This document shows positions 37,931-50,100 of a stretch of 64,000 bases of DNA, piece after piece. The position numbers were made by a program, and so were the translations under genes. Numbering within the stretch: the first letter of the stretch is position 1; each line of letters opens with the position of its first letter. The stretch is from the NCBI RefSeq assembly GCF_000208745.1, contig NC_030858.1, forward strand, positions 37,372,918 to 37,436,917, read 5' to 3'. Source of the DNA: Theobroma cacao (Eukaryota > Streptophyta > Magnoliopsida > Malvales > Malvaceae). The notes beneath the pieces were generated by a model. It searched no databases. It had not been told where the DNA came from and saw nothing but the letters and a program-made list of their open reading frames with translations.

Positions 37931-39844
37931 TCGTCATAAACAATTAGTATTGAAATAGGAAAAAATTTAAATCATATTCAATCTGTTTGATTGATGTAAA
38001 TCGAAATATATTTTCCCTTACAGATAAAGTCGAAAGAGCTTGAAATTGATTTAATTTTTGGCATTACTTATTAATTTTTATTGACTAAACACTTTCACCA
38101 TCTATATTGCATTAATTAAGAAATGAACATTGTCAAACTCCCTCCTAGACTTTTTGAAAATAAAAGGAAAAATGTTCCATGATAACCAAGCAAAAACCTT
38201 AGATATTTTATGAAACTATAGGGGTACTTTGGGAATCCAAAATAAAAATAAAAAAATCATTCTCACGTGTCATATGCATTCAAATTTTCAGAGATGGATG
38301 TTCGAAATATTTTTTTATGTGGATGATCCATACCGACCATGGCCGTCCATGCACCAGCGAGCTATGCTAAGGACACGAGGGCTTTGACAGAATTTGGAAC
38401 GCCATTGGTCTGATCAGGTTCCGTTTGCACGATGCGTTGACGTTTAGCTGCGTCGGATGGAAATACGTTTTTGACGAAGTTTGTAGCTATACGTCACGGT
38501 GAGCTTTACTTTCGTCACAGTCACAGACTTTGCTTTTGAATGGAAAATGTACGCATCTTCATTAGTGGGACCCACAATCAGTCCATCATTTTGATGAATT
38601 AATTTTTTTATTTCTTTTATAAATAATTCATAAAATCCCGAATGCACCAAGCCAATGCGAGAGTTGTACTTTCTTAAAATGGTCCGGAAGGAAAATTAAA
38701 CTCAAACAATTAAATAGCAAGTTTATTAAAAGGTACCTTGAGAATGCATTTTGAAGTTACAATATTAAAGTAAATACATTTTTTAAAATTGATCACATTA
38801 ATTATTAATAATTTTATTTAATGTAAAAATATTATCATATGTAAAGATCGATGTTGAAAATGTGATAAATCATAGATAATTTGTAACACTAAGCATAAAT
38901 CAAGGTATTTTAATCGATTTTTGACTTTCAAATGTTTTCTTAACAACATGATTTACTCACAATCGAACTCTTATGATATATGTTGTCATACTATAATAAC
39001 ATATCATAATAAATTGAATTATAACTCTAATTCTATAACGATATACATTGGTTGATAATTAATTTTACAAATTTTTTGATATAGAGGATGCAGTTAATGA
39101 TAATTGCAAAACATATAATTGATGTTATTATTGCTTACTTGATGTGAACAAATCAAAAATAATAAAAAAAATCTCTAAATATCCAGCAAACTAAAAATAA
39201 AATTTTAAAAAATCAATAATATTGGTAAGATTCAGATTCAGCTACTATTTTTCAACAAAGAGTCAAAGTTTCTAATTAAAAGAAAAATGAAAAGAGTTTG
39301 TGATCTTTAAAAACCTGCATTTAGGCTGTGAGTTTAGTCTCCTCTCCTCCTTTAAAGAAAATTTTGTGGATCAGTTTCTCACAAGTGACCTAGAGATCAC
39401 GAAAGTCCAACCAAGTCACCATCATCACCATACATCCATCCATCCATGGTGATGGATGCTCCCCTCATGGGCCATAACATAAAAATGGTTTTTGTGAAAT
39501 TCGGAGTACCTTATTTTGTACTTTTTCCATCAGCATAACATTTTTTGCCCTCTCTCTCTCTCCTCCCCCCTACTTTTCTCTTGTTCATTCCCTCAGCTAC
39601 TACTACTTGCCGTTCTTTTTTTTTTTTTGTGGGGGTTAATCGATCCACCCGGTCTCTTTCTTTTTTAGCAACAGAAGGAATTAGGGTTTTATATTGTTCT
39701 TCCTTCTCCTCTTTTGGCTCTTGAATCTCGCGCTTGTGTTTTTCTTCTTGCTTCCCCTCTTTCGACAATTCCTAGATTCGCTGGTTATTTTTAGGGTTTA
39801 CAGATCTATTCAGCTGCTTTGCTTGATATTTTCCCATCTTCACC

Positions 39845-42800
39845 ATGTTTTGGAAGCTCACGGCTCTGTCTACCTCTTCTCCCGTGAGTAATTTTATTTT
39901 ATTTTTATCCTACTTAATTGATTACTTTTTTTTTACGTCTTGATTTCGTTAGTCTTCTACTTGCTACTCCAGTTTTCTTTCTTTGTTTGGGAGTGATTTT
40001 TGTTCGATGTAGTGAGGCTGTGGATTTTCGTTAGATTTTGTTTCCTTTTTGGTTCTTGGAGGCTCGGATTAACGCTTTTTGCGTTAAAGCTTAGTTAATT
40101 TCAAATTTACTTTGGATTCAACGATGCCGTAGTGAAAATAGTTTCGGTGACTTAGATTTGTCCGCATCGTTTTGAAAAAATCATTGTTCAATTCGATTAA
40201 TTTTATTTTGGTTTTTTTAAGTTAGTTTTTGAGTTGGAATTGGCTGAGAGTTCATTTTAGTTGAAGCTGAACTATTTTATTCAGTGTTAACTGATATTGA
40301 CTTGAATTCGCGAAAATCTGTTGAGCTATATGATATGTTTAGCTGGATTTGCTTTCTAGATTTATGTTCATTCTCCGTTTCCAACAAATTGGTCTAAGAA
40401 TATTGTTTTGAGTTATTTTTTTTACTGGATTTTTGGTTAGTTTCATTGACTGTGATGTTCTTTTGTAGGTGGAATCGATATTAGACAAGGAAAACTTTAC
40501 TTTGGAAGAGCTTCTGGATGAGGAAGAAATAATCCAAGAGTGCAAAGCTTTAAATAGTCGACTCATCAATTTGTAAGTTTCCCCTCTCTATTGCATTGTG
40601 CCTTCCCTTATTTTTCAATTTTTTGGGTTTTCAACGTAGTTTCTAGGCTGTTGTAATTTGTTGGAGTACAGAAGTGTTTGTAGATTCTGATAGAGAATTA
40701 GCTTTGTTGATGCTCATTATATAGTTAAGTTTATTTGTGCAGTCTACGAGATAGAGCGCAAGTTGAGCAGTTATTGCATTATATTGTTGAAGAACCTCAG
40801 GAGGATGCTGACAGCAAGCGGGCCTTCAAGTATGTTATTTTCATTAAATGTGGAATCAAGAACTGAAATTCTTTCTGTTCAACTTGAGTTGTAACTTTTA
40901 TGATGTTAATTATTTCTTTTGTTAATGATGTGTTCATTTTTATGTCTAGGTTCCCATTCATTGCCTGTGAGATATTTACATGTGAAATTGATGTTATTCT
41001 GAAGACTTTAGTCGAGGAGGAAGAGGTATATGTTTCATTTTCATTCTTGATTTTGCTTCGTTAGTTACGGAAATTGCCATGATTTTGTTTCATATGCTTT
41101 TCTCTTTGTTGCAGTTGATGAACTTACTTTTCTCCTTCTTGGAACCAAACCGTCTTCATAGTGCTTTGCTGGCTGGTTATTTCAGTAAGGTGTGTTTTCT
41201 CATGTTCTGATTGGTTTCTGTGTTGCTTCATGTGTTATTTTTTCTTTTGAGTATTTCTTTGGTTATTATTGCCACTTGATAGATTTCATTTTCTGTGGTA
41301 TTGTAGGTTGTTGTATGCCTTATGCTACGGAAGACTGTTCCACTTATGAACTACGTTCAAGTAAGTAAACCTTTTCTGTTCACTTTGACATTCTTAGGCT
41401 TCTTGCAAATTTGATATGTTGGAAGGATTCCTAAAGTAATAAGCACATTGTCTTCTATGTTTGTGGATGATGCATTCGATAACCTTCAAATTTGGATAAT
41501 TAGTGTAATTAAGACTTGTTGTATGCATCTGCACTGTCAATTTGAACTTTTCTTTGTTCCTGATTCAACTTTGTACTGATCTATAGGACATGGATGTGCA
41601 TGATGCACCTATAAACTTCTGTCACCTGTAAGCTCTGTTAAACATACTGAATTAGTGGTGTAAAGAATTCTGTGGAATATAAATCCTTTTAATTGGATGA
41701 GTTGGTTCTCTTGGTTTGGTACAGTAGTGATGCTACAAGTGACTTGCATGACAAAGTCAGGCTTGTTAGTGGTCTATGATCTCTGAAATGTAAAAGATAT
41801 CATGGTTTTATACATTTATTTATATGAATTTAACTGAGGCAGATTATTAACAGGTACATCAAGAAGTGTTTCGCCAACTGGTTGATTTGATAGGAATCAC
41901 ATCCATCATGGAGGTACCTGAGATTTTCTCTCTGTTGTTTTATTGCACTAGTTACTTTCATGCTGTATGGTTTGGCATTTAATAAGATTGGGCTGAACAT
42001 TGATATGAGATGAGCCTTTTCACAGGTTTTGGTTCGGTTAGTTGGAGCTGATGATCATGTATATCCCAACTTTTTGGATGTAATGCAATGGTTAGCTGAT
42101 AGCAATTTACTGGAAATGATTGTGGATAAATTGAATCCATCAGTAAGTGAGAATTTTCTATTTTATCATTTTCATGTTTAAATATTGTTTTAACATTTTC
42201 ATTGTCTGTCATACTCTCTAATGAATATCTCACGATTTGTTTTTTACAATGACCAGTGTCCTCCTGAGGTTCACGCTAATGCAGCAGAAACGTTATGTGC
42301 AATAACACGAAATGCCCCATCAGCTTTAGCCACCAAACTCTCTAGTCCAAGGTTTGTAATAGCTAGTACCTTCTTGTCTCCTCCCTACCTGCATCACCCT
42401 CTCAAATCTCTATTGTGTATATGTTTGTGATTTGGCCAGTAATTTTGAATATGTTCATTTACAGCTTTGTTGGAAGGATATTTGGTCATGCATTGGAAGA
42501 TTCACATTCAAAATCTGGCCTTGTACACTCACTCTCAGTTTGTATCTCATTATTGGATCCAAAAAGATCAGCAATTGCATCTCCCTTGATGCATTCTTTC
42601 CGAAATCAACATATGTATGAGCCTCCAATCCCTGTAAATTTGGAGACTATCAATGCAATGCTACCTAAGCTTGGTGAGTGCGGATTTCTTCTGCTTAAAA
42701 TGTTTGTAATACTTTTTCAATATTCTTAGGTGCATGTAACATGTTGGGGTCTTCAAGTTTAGCCATGATGTTCGAGACTACTTCTTGTGCAGGTGACTTA

Positions 42801-45800
42801 CTCATGCTTTTGAATGTGTCATCTGATGAGAAAATTTTGCCTACCACATACGGAGAATTGAAGCCTCCGCTTGGGAAGCATCGTCTAAAGGTTCGTTTAT
42901 ATTCGTGGCATGAGTTTTATGTGCCAACCAACATAGAGTACTTGGTAACTTGTCACTTGTATGATTTATTTGGTGTTTGTGCTCAATATACATCAGACTT
43001 TGAGCATGCTCGTGTCTAAGTTTATTGTGTTATTTCTAAATCTTTGGCTATTTATTTCAGATTGTAGAGTTCATTGCCGTGCTGTTAAGAACTGGCAATG
43101 AAGCTGCCGAGAAGGAATTGGTCAGCTCAGGAACCATTCAACGAGTTCTTGATCTTTTCTTTGAGTAAGTTCTTGCTTAAAACTTTCATCTTGAATGAAG
43201 TGAAAACAACGTATTGGAAGTTTGAATCTAGAAAGAAAGTGCTTGATGTCTTCTTGAGGAAGGTGTTGGATCATTTCTGTTAGCAGGCTAAGATTCATGG
43301 TCTCTTTATTTTAAATTGTGCAGGTATCCGTACAACAATGCATTACATCATCATGTGGAGAGTATAATATTATCATGTCTGGAAAGCAAGAATGATTCAA
43401 TAGTGAATCATCTTCTTCAAGAATGTGATTTACTTGGGAAATTTCTCCAAGCTGACAAAAATCCAATTCTTTCTGGTGACAGTAATCAGGTGGACTAGTT
43501 AATCATAGTGTTCTTTGTCCATCTTTCTCACGGGCAGTATTAACTAATAGAAGTAGAAGCTGTTATAAATGCTACCTGATTATGCAGTCAGCTTAACCCC
43601 TTTTTTGTCAAACAGCCAACTTTACCTGCTGCTGGAAAATGTGCACCACGGGTAGGAAACATTGGACACATTACACGTATTTCAAATAAACTTTTACAGT
43701 TGGGAAGCAGCAACAGCTGCGTTCAGGCATGTCTACAGGTGGGGGATTGACTGTGTTTTAATGTTGTGTGAGTGCTTCTGTCAGGATCTTATAGGTGTTA
43801 GGTGCATTTTTAGTTTTAAGCTAACAACTTATGTTATACTTAAAATTAGGCTGTGCATCTTTTTGTGGTATGGTAAATCTGAATTAAGTTCATCACAATT
43901 AGCTATTGGGTTATTTGGCACATTGGTATCTTTCATCGGCTGAAATTGCTTGTTAGATCTATATCTTGCATTAGGGCAATTTTACTGGGATTCTTTATGA
44001 CTAATTCTTTACTGAAGTTGCTGACAAAAGTTCATATATTCTTCATAGGAAAATAGCGAATGGAATGAGTGGCAATCTAATGTTCTGCAAGAACGGAATG
44101 CAGTTGAAAATGTTTATCGATGGGCTTGTGGGTATGTTCTTGCCTCATTTCTGATATGCATTGCTGTCAGATTTGTAGGATATGTGATTGAAGGTTGATT
44201 ATCTCTAGATTCTCTACGCCCTTGATATGGCATTTGTAAGAGTGCTTGCTCGTGGGCTGTATATTGTCTCCAGCAGATTGTAACTTGTAATGACATATTA
44301 ATTACAAAATGTGACTTCTAGTTCTCTTTTTTGTTTTAAATGTGTATATGGCTTTCCTATTCGATATAATGCCTACTAATTGAGAACTTACCACCTTCAT
44401 GGAAATAATATTCCAAATTTTGAGTCCATTTAATGTTATGGCACATTATTGCTGTTCGCATCAACAGCATTGTTGTGAGAACTAACGGAAAAATCATTTA
44501 AAAGGTCTTATGTATTTTTCCTTCTCATGTGCAGCCGCCCAACAGCATTGCAAGACAGAACAAGGGATAGTGATGAGGATGATGTTCATGATAGAGATTA
44601 TGATGTTGCTGCTTTAGCAAATAACCTAAGCCAGGCTTTCAGATACAAAATATATGGGAATGATGACAATGAAGAAGTATGTAGTTTGAATTCTTATAAC
44701 AGTTTCTAAAATCTACCCATTTGCTTTTACTTAATTTTTTTCATCCAACTGCTTTCAGGATCATGGTGCTCTCGATCGAGATGATGAGGTTAGTGACTCT
44801 GATCTCTATTAATAATCAAATTCTTTCTCTGTTGTTTATATTTGCCTAATAGGGACATTGATGGTAACATAAAGATTATGTATTAAGATCACTCACCATG
44901 AGTGATGGAGAAACCAAACATATTGGAAATTTTCATCTTTTTAATGCTAAATTAATATTAAATGTATTTTTGGATTTGCAGGATGTATACTTTGATGATG
45001 AATCTGCTGAGGTTGTCATATCATCCTTGCGGCTTGGTGATGACCAAGGGAGGTCAGTTTTCTTGTTGTTACTTATACCGTCAATTACCTTAGCTTTTAA
45101 AAATGTACAGTTTTAAGTTCTTTTGCTAAAGTAGTCATCTTAATGGAGACTGCAAGTCTGCAACCAATGCGTTTGTAAATCAACAGTTGACAGTCTTTTG
45201 TTAAAGTAGTTATTATATTAATGAAGACTGTGGCCAATGTTTTTCTAATGCAGCAGTCTGTTCACAAATTCCAACTGGTTTGCATTCCAAGATGACAGAA
45301 TCGGTAATGCACCTGTGGCCACATCCCCCACAGAGGTGATGGATGAGATCAACTTGAATGGCACCGCAAATGGTGGTAACAGCAGTAGTGATGATGAGGT
45401 GGTAGTTGGAGAGGAGGATGAGTTGAATGAAAGCAAACAGTTAGTGAATGGCACATCTACTTCCAGTGCGATGAATGGATTTAACAATTTCATGAGTGGT
45501 GGAGACTTGAATCCACAAGGTGAGAGAGCAAATGCTTCTCATGATATGGGATTCTTCAGGTTTGACACACCAGAAAACGAGGACTTGTTTGGAGGTAGGC
45601 CTTTACCTGAGTGGGTGGGATGGGGAGAATCTTCGGATTTGCAAGTGGGTGGTTCAAGCAAGAACCCGTTTCTTGATGATGACAGCTTAGATGTCAACCA
45701 ACCCAGTCATACTGAGACAGTGATCACTGAAGTCGGGTCTCCCTCGAATGGGGAACCTGTACTCCCTAACGGTTCCTCAGACTCCATGGATTTGAGTGAC

Positions 45801-46079
45801 GGATCAGCTAGCAGCAATACAAGTCAGAAATCTCCACCACCAGTGCCCTCTTTGTTCGAAGAGGATGTTGAATTTGTAGGCGTGGAATTAGAAGGTACAG
45901 AGAAGGCAATGGAACAAGCTTTGAAAGAAGGAATAGTCGGGGAAGCAGGGCCATTGAAGAGGAACATTATTCCAAAGGTACCAGAAAAGGAGAACTCCGA
46001 CGATGGTGGGGCTGGGATGAAGGAGTTCAACGATGCAAACTACTGGAGGGTCGATCAAGAGGTTGCTGTTTTGGAGTAA
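39845..46079 (+). CDS. SAPS-domain protein (SIT4/PP6 phosphatase-associated family)
   Basis: Nineteen exons: 39845-39883, 40469-40572, 40743-40829, 40950-41025, 41115-41189, 41307-41360, 41854-41913, 42026-42142, 42257-42351, 42465-42673, 42793-42890, 43061-43164, 43324-43489, 43616-43738, 44049-44131, 44535-44676, 44759-44788, 44982-45052, 45254-46079. Total 2559 nt, 852 aa. The N-terminus MFWKLTALSTSSPVESILDK and the EFTLEELLDEEEIIQECKA-type block are diagnostic of SAPS proteins. The armadillo-like SAPS region covers roughly residues 100-500. The C-terminal third is acidic and Ser/Asn-rich and probably disordered. Members bind the catalytic subunit of PP6-type (SIT4) phosphatases as regulatory subunits; in Arabidopsis the PP6 holoenzyme includes SAL proteins and acts on PIN auxin carriers. 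The first exon codes only 13 residues. The last acceptor is a tandem CAGCAG. Family certain; exact subunit name not assigned. Confidence 0.93.
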
Positions 46080-46853
46080 CGCCGGAGAAACAAGTCTCGT
46101 GGCTGAACCTGGGAAGTTGGATCCGAGAACGACCTCACATTTTTGGTTGACGAGAGGGGCCGAAGCAGCAAAGAAATTCATAATGTACAGTATAATTTTG
46201 TTTCCAAATGGGGATTGAACGGTAGGCTGTGGCTTATGGTTAATTACACTGTTCATTAGTCGTTTATTGTTACTCTCTATTGTTGTTTATCATTCAAGGT
46301 TTTGTTTCTTCCCGTTACTGCTTTTAAGGGTTTCCCCCGTCAATCATATTTTTAATCTTAAATTTTAATGGCTGGAATACTCGTTTCTTCCCATCCCCAC
46401 CCACACACAGTCTCCGGATTCTGCCATGCTAGTAGTTTTATTGGATCTTTTTTAGTGATTTCGACTGCAATCGTTATTAGGAGGGCAAGAAATTATTAAG
46501 ACGAGCAATTTTCGGTTAAAATCGATCGGTTTTGATTTTAAAATTTTATTGATCGATTTGGAAATTATAATATGATCAAAGAAATTCTTTGTATTTGATT
46601 ATTAATTGAGTTAATTACAAATAGATTCATTAAGTAATCTTATAAATTTTTATGTTTGACCGATTTAACTAATTTTCTCAACATGTTCGTCTAATTATAT
46701 TCAAATAATAATTTTGAAAAACGAAAAAATGAATCATTTTACATGACCACCGACCAAATGACACGTGTGAAGCATTCACTGGTCGTGAGAATCTTTGAGT
46801 GAACTACAACTACTAAAATACCCCTGAAGAAATTTCCAGAATCCGACGTGTCG
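46080..46853. other. Intergenic region between the SAPS gene and UBL5
   Basis: SAPS 3' UTR to about 46350, then an AT-rich stretch. 46500-46610 (attttcggttaaaatcgatcggttttgattttaaa) resembles the MITE-like remnants near 37019 and 59160. 46740-46850 is the UBL5 promoter side, with acacgtgtgaa and cgacgtgtcg motifs. Confidence 0.5.
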
Positions 46854-46860
46854 TATATTA
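46854..46860 (+). promoter_or_regulatory. Putative TATA box of UBL5
   Basis: tatatta at 46854-46860, about 56 bases before the UBL5 ATG and directly after a cgacgtgtcg motif. A start site near 46885-46890 would give a ~30-base leader. Motif and spacing only. Confidence 0.4.
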
Positions 46861-46915
46861 ATATTTTCTCTCATAATATTAAGAACTGAGAAGCAATCGT
46901 TAGCGGAAGAAGAAG

Positions 46916-47137
46916 ATGATTGAGGTGGTGTTCAACGACAGGCTGGGGAAGAAGGTGCGGGTGAAGTGCAACGAGGACGACACCATCGGCGACCTTAAGA
47001 AGCTGGTGGCAGCCCAGACCGGAACCAGACCTGAGAAGATCAGAATCCAGAAATGGTACACCATCTATAAAGACCACATCACCCTCAAAGACTACGAGAT
47101 TCACGATGGCATGGGCCTCGAGCTCTACTACAACTGA
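46916..47137 (+). CDS. UBL5: Ubiquitin-like protein 5 (HUB1)
   Basis: Single exon, 73 aa, the invariant length of the family. It opens [19 protein letters not shown] and ends GMGLELYYN, with the C-terminal double tyrosine in place of the diglycine used for conjugation by true ubiquitin. The fold is a beta-grasp ubiquitin fold over the whole length. UBL5/Hub1 proteins act non-covalently on spliceosome components (Hub1 binds Snu66/Prp38 in yeast) and influence use of weak 5' splice sites; a mitochondrial stress role is known in animals. Codon use is markedly GC-richer than the neighbourhood. Lack of introns is usual for plant copies but also compatible with an old retrocopy. Identification is firm. 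Confidence 0.96.
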   Translation: MIEVVFNDRLGKKVRVKCNEDDTIGDLKKLVAAQTGTRPEKIRIQKWYTIYKDHITLKDYEIHDGMGLELYYN

Positions 47138-50100
47138 TTCCCCCCCATCCCTTTTCCTTAATTCTGGTACTTTTTCTTATAGCAACTTCTATTTTTCAAT
47201 TATTTCAATATCTCAATTGTATTAGCTTTAATAATTCGAGCTTTTCATTTGTAAAGCTTGGACTAGAGTCTACCAATCGATGGTTTTTTGTTTTTTTTTG
47301 TGTGTGTTTCATTATGTTTTGGCTGTATAGAGGGTTAATTACTTAGCCTTAAAGAAACTAAGATTTGTGGAATGTATATGATTATATCCTAATGATGCAA
47401 TCAAACATGAACATATACTATATCAAAATCTCTATATTTCTAGGCCATATAAGCTCCTAATCCAGCACCGAATTTCTATCTTACTTGCATTTTTCGTGAT
47501 TTGTTGCATCATTTTTTTCCTTGTATTATTATACATTCCTATGTTTTTAGGGTGGCCAAACTAGTACCGTTAAGTTTTAGGCTGGTTTAGTAGGAGAAAT
47601 TGCAATTGTTTCATTTAATTTTACATAGTTAATTTTATCGTGGGGAGTTAATTTGGAGGGAGAGGAGAAAGAGGATGTGATAGATAGGGAGAATGCAAGT
47701 TTGAGGAGGCTGTTTAATGATGTATCAAGAGAGGGAGCAAAGAGGATTCTTGTTTCCCATTTGGTTGTGGTGGAGGAAGGGGAGTATTAAGTGGTAATTA
47801 ATAACTCTATACGGTAGTGACCCGCATTTTTGAGGAAATGTGCTTGTACTTGGTGGTCACAAAGCCATAATTCTGACTCTTCTACTACTACCTTTCATCC
47901 TGTGGAGAGCTTTAGTTGCAGCGTTAAAAATTGGACCACAGGAGAAAGTTTCAAACCCTTTGCCTTTCCCTCTAGCTCGCCTTTTTTGTGGTGTGGGGAA
48001 ATCTATGTTCTGGATCCCTTGAAAGAACGGGACAGAAAAGGTCTTCCTCCGCTGGATCTTCTCTTTCTCATTGTTCGAACATACCGTAAGTAGATAGACC
48101 CATAACTCTACATGGTCATGTTGTTTACTGAAAGTTTCAAAGCACAGCCTTTGAGATGTTATTTCAAAATGGGTTCCTTTCTGGAGAGCAGTGATCAGTT
48201 TATAGGGATGGGAGAAACTGTTCTCCAGAGTTGGAAGTCCTGTTTTCTTATTGTCTGCAGCTGTCTTATCTAAATTAATGAAGCTTATGAGTTGAGATGG
48301 GCTTGTCAGTTTTGCCAGTTCTCATTCTTGATCATGTGTAGAATAACCCCGTTTGATGTGTTGTCTCACGTGTAGTGTACTTATCAGTTCGACCATAATT
48401 AATGTTTGATCATGTGTCCCTAGATCTTATTAGACCATCATGAATATATTTAGCTTGTCTGTTATGAAGCATTTGCAATTCAGTAGTAACATTAAGCAGT
48501 TTCTTGGAAATGGTTCTGAGATTTCTAATTTCATTTTTTCAGGTTCGATGTCCATATAAAATGATGAAGATACAATGGGGAGTGTAGATGTCTTTCAACT
48601 ATTAGGAGAGATTCTTGGCGCGCCCTTCAGAAAACTCTTGATATGTAGCTTAATACTTTGTAATCCATCAATGGACCCAAACTTTTAACTCTTTAGCTAT
48701 ACAAACAGTGTTAACTTGCCAAGCACCAAAATAAAATACAGTGTTAATTTGCTGAACTATGTATATCTAGCACAATGGAATAAATGTTAACGTGTTGTGT
48801 GATTAATGTATTTGCTGTCTGTACCCAATTGCTATTTTATTTCAGATGCAATAAATTGGCATATCTTTAAAAGATAGAATTGGTTCCATGAAGCTGTAGG
48901 AGTTTTCTGTTAATATTTTGCATTCTATGACATTGAGGATTTAGGTTCAATGTTCCCAGTTGATTGCCCCAGAATCCTGTCATTTTACCATTTTGTTGAG
49001 CAGATGTCTTAGCTTTTGGCTGGATTACAAATATTCTACTTACATACAACTGCTTCCCTTAGCAACGCTGGATCAATTTAGTCATACCTGAGCTTCCTGT
49101 AGATATGCAAAGGTTGTCCTGATCTCTCTATAAAACTGACCTTTATAAGAGGCTTATTCGTCTTTGTCAATTCATTCATCTCCAGCCAACAAGCATCCCG
49201 GCGGTGTGTTCTTGATATTTGCCAGGTTCTTTCTCATGGTTTATTTCTTCAATGTTGTGCCACTTTCTCGTGTCTTGGAACAGAGTTTAATGATCGGTTT
49301 AGACTGGTATTAATCTTATTCTCAGGTTGAACTTTAATCTTCTCTTCTCTCCTGTAGATGCTTGATTTTGATTATTAATTTATTATTAAAAACGATCCGA
49401 ATCATGTGATGAGGAGCAGTAAAACTACATAGATGAACCTACAACGTGCAGAGGATGGGGGATGGCTTTGCCTCAATATCAGTAGCCATTGTTTTCCTCT
49501 GTCCCACTGATCATTTCTTTGTCTGCTTTTTGTCCTTATCAGTATGCTTATTTCGACGTGCCCAAATTGAGTCCACCATCTCTCTGCTTAATCAAAGCCT
49601 CGAATCCCCTGCTCCCACTTCCCAAATCAAGAGAGGCTGCAACAAAGTTACTTCACATCATTCATGTTATGACAGCTGACCCTGATTCCCTTCTTCTCTC
49701 TCAGTTTTTAACTCTGTCAAACCCTGTGTACCATCAACTCACATCCAACACACCATAAATCCTGTGGGAAAGGGGGGGTGGGGTTGGCCGCCTTCTTATG
49801 CAATTTTGCATTATCAAATCATCATTCCATTGTTTGAACAATTTTTTCTTGGTTGATAGTGAAAGCCCATTATCTTTTTCCTTGCTCTCCATGATCACCA
49901 AAAACACACCTCCTCAATCATCATGATGTATTTTGACTATCCCCATGACCATAAAGTGATGAAATTTGCTTTCCTAGTTCTCTTCTTCATTTTCTTTCCC
50001 TGTTTGTGACATTGATCGACCTCCAAAATCCAATAAACAACCCTTTTATTTCTCTCTCTCTTTCTTTTCTTGAATAGTTTCAAACCCTGTTCTCTCCCAC

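Larger units (their letters stand above)
33578..39844. other. Divergent intergenic region between CASPL5A and the SAPS gene
   Basis: 33578-34280 holds the CASPL5A leader and promoter (minus strand), including a 10-G run at 34064-34073. 34300-39300 is AT-rich and repeat-laden: related AT-rich repeat copies at 35040-35405 and 38850-38960, a SINE-like element at 36306-36413, and two MITE-like blocks near 37019-37175 and 37770-37930. A less AT-rich island spans about 38330-38530. The SAPS leader probably begins near 39500, with CT runs (39551-39570) and two telo-box-like ttagggttt/agggttt motifs near 39681 and 39790. No additional gene is supported. Confidence 0.6.

Noticed and set aside
39421..39457. 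Short hairpin catcaccat ... atggtgatg upstream of the SAPS gene
   Set aside because: Nine-base stem in a CCAT-repeat context; no evidence of function.
49446..49525. Possible short miRNA-like hairpin (cagaggatgggggatggc pairing with gccattgttttcctctg)
   Set aside because: The stem is short, has several G-T and unpaired positions, the loop is only ~18 bases and neither arm matches a plant miRNA I know.
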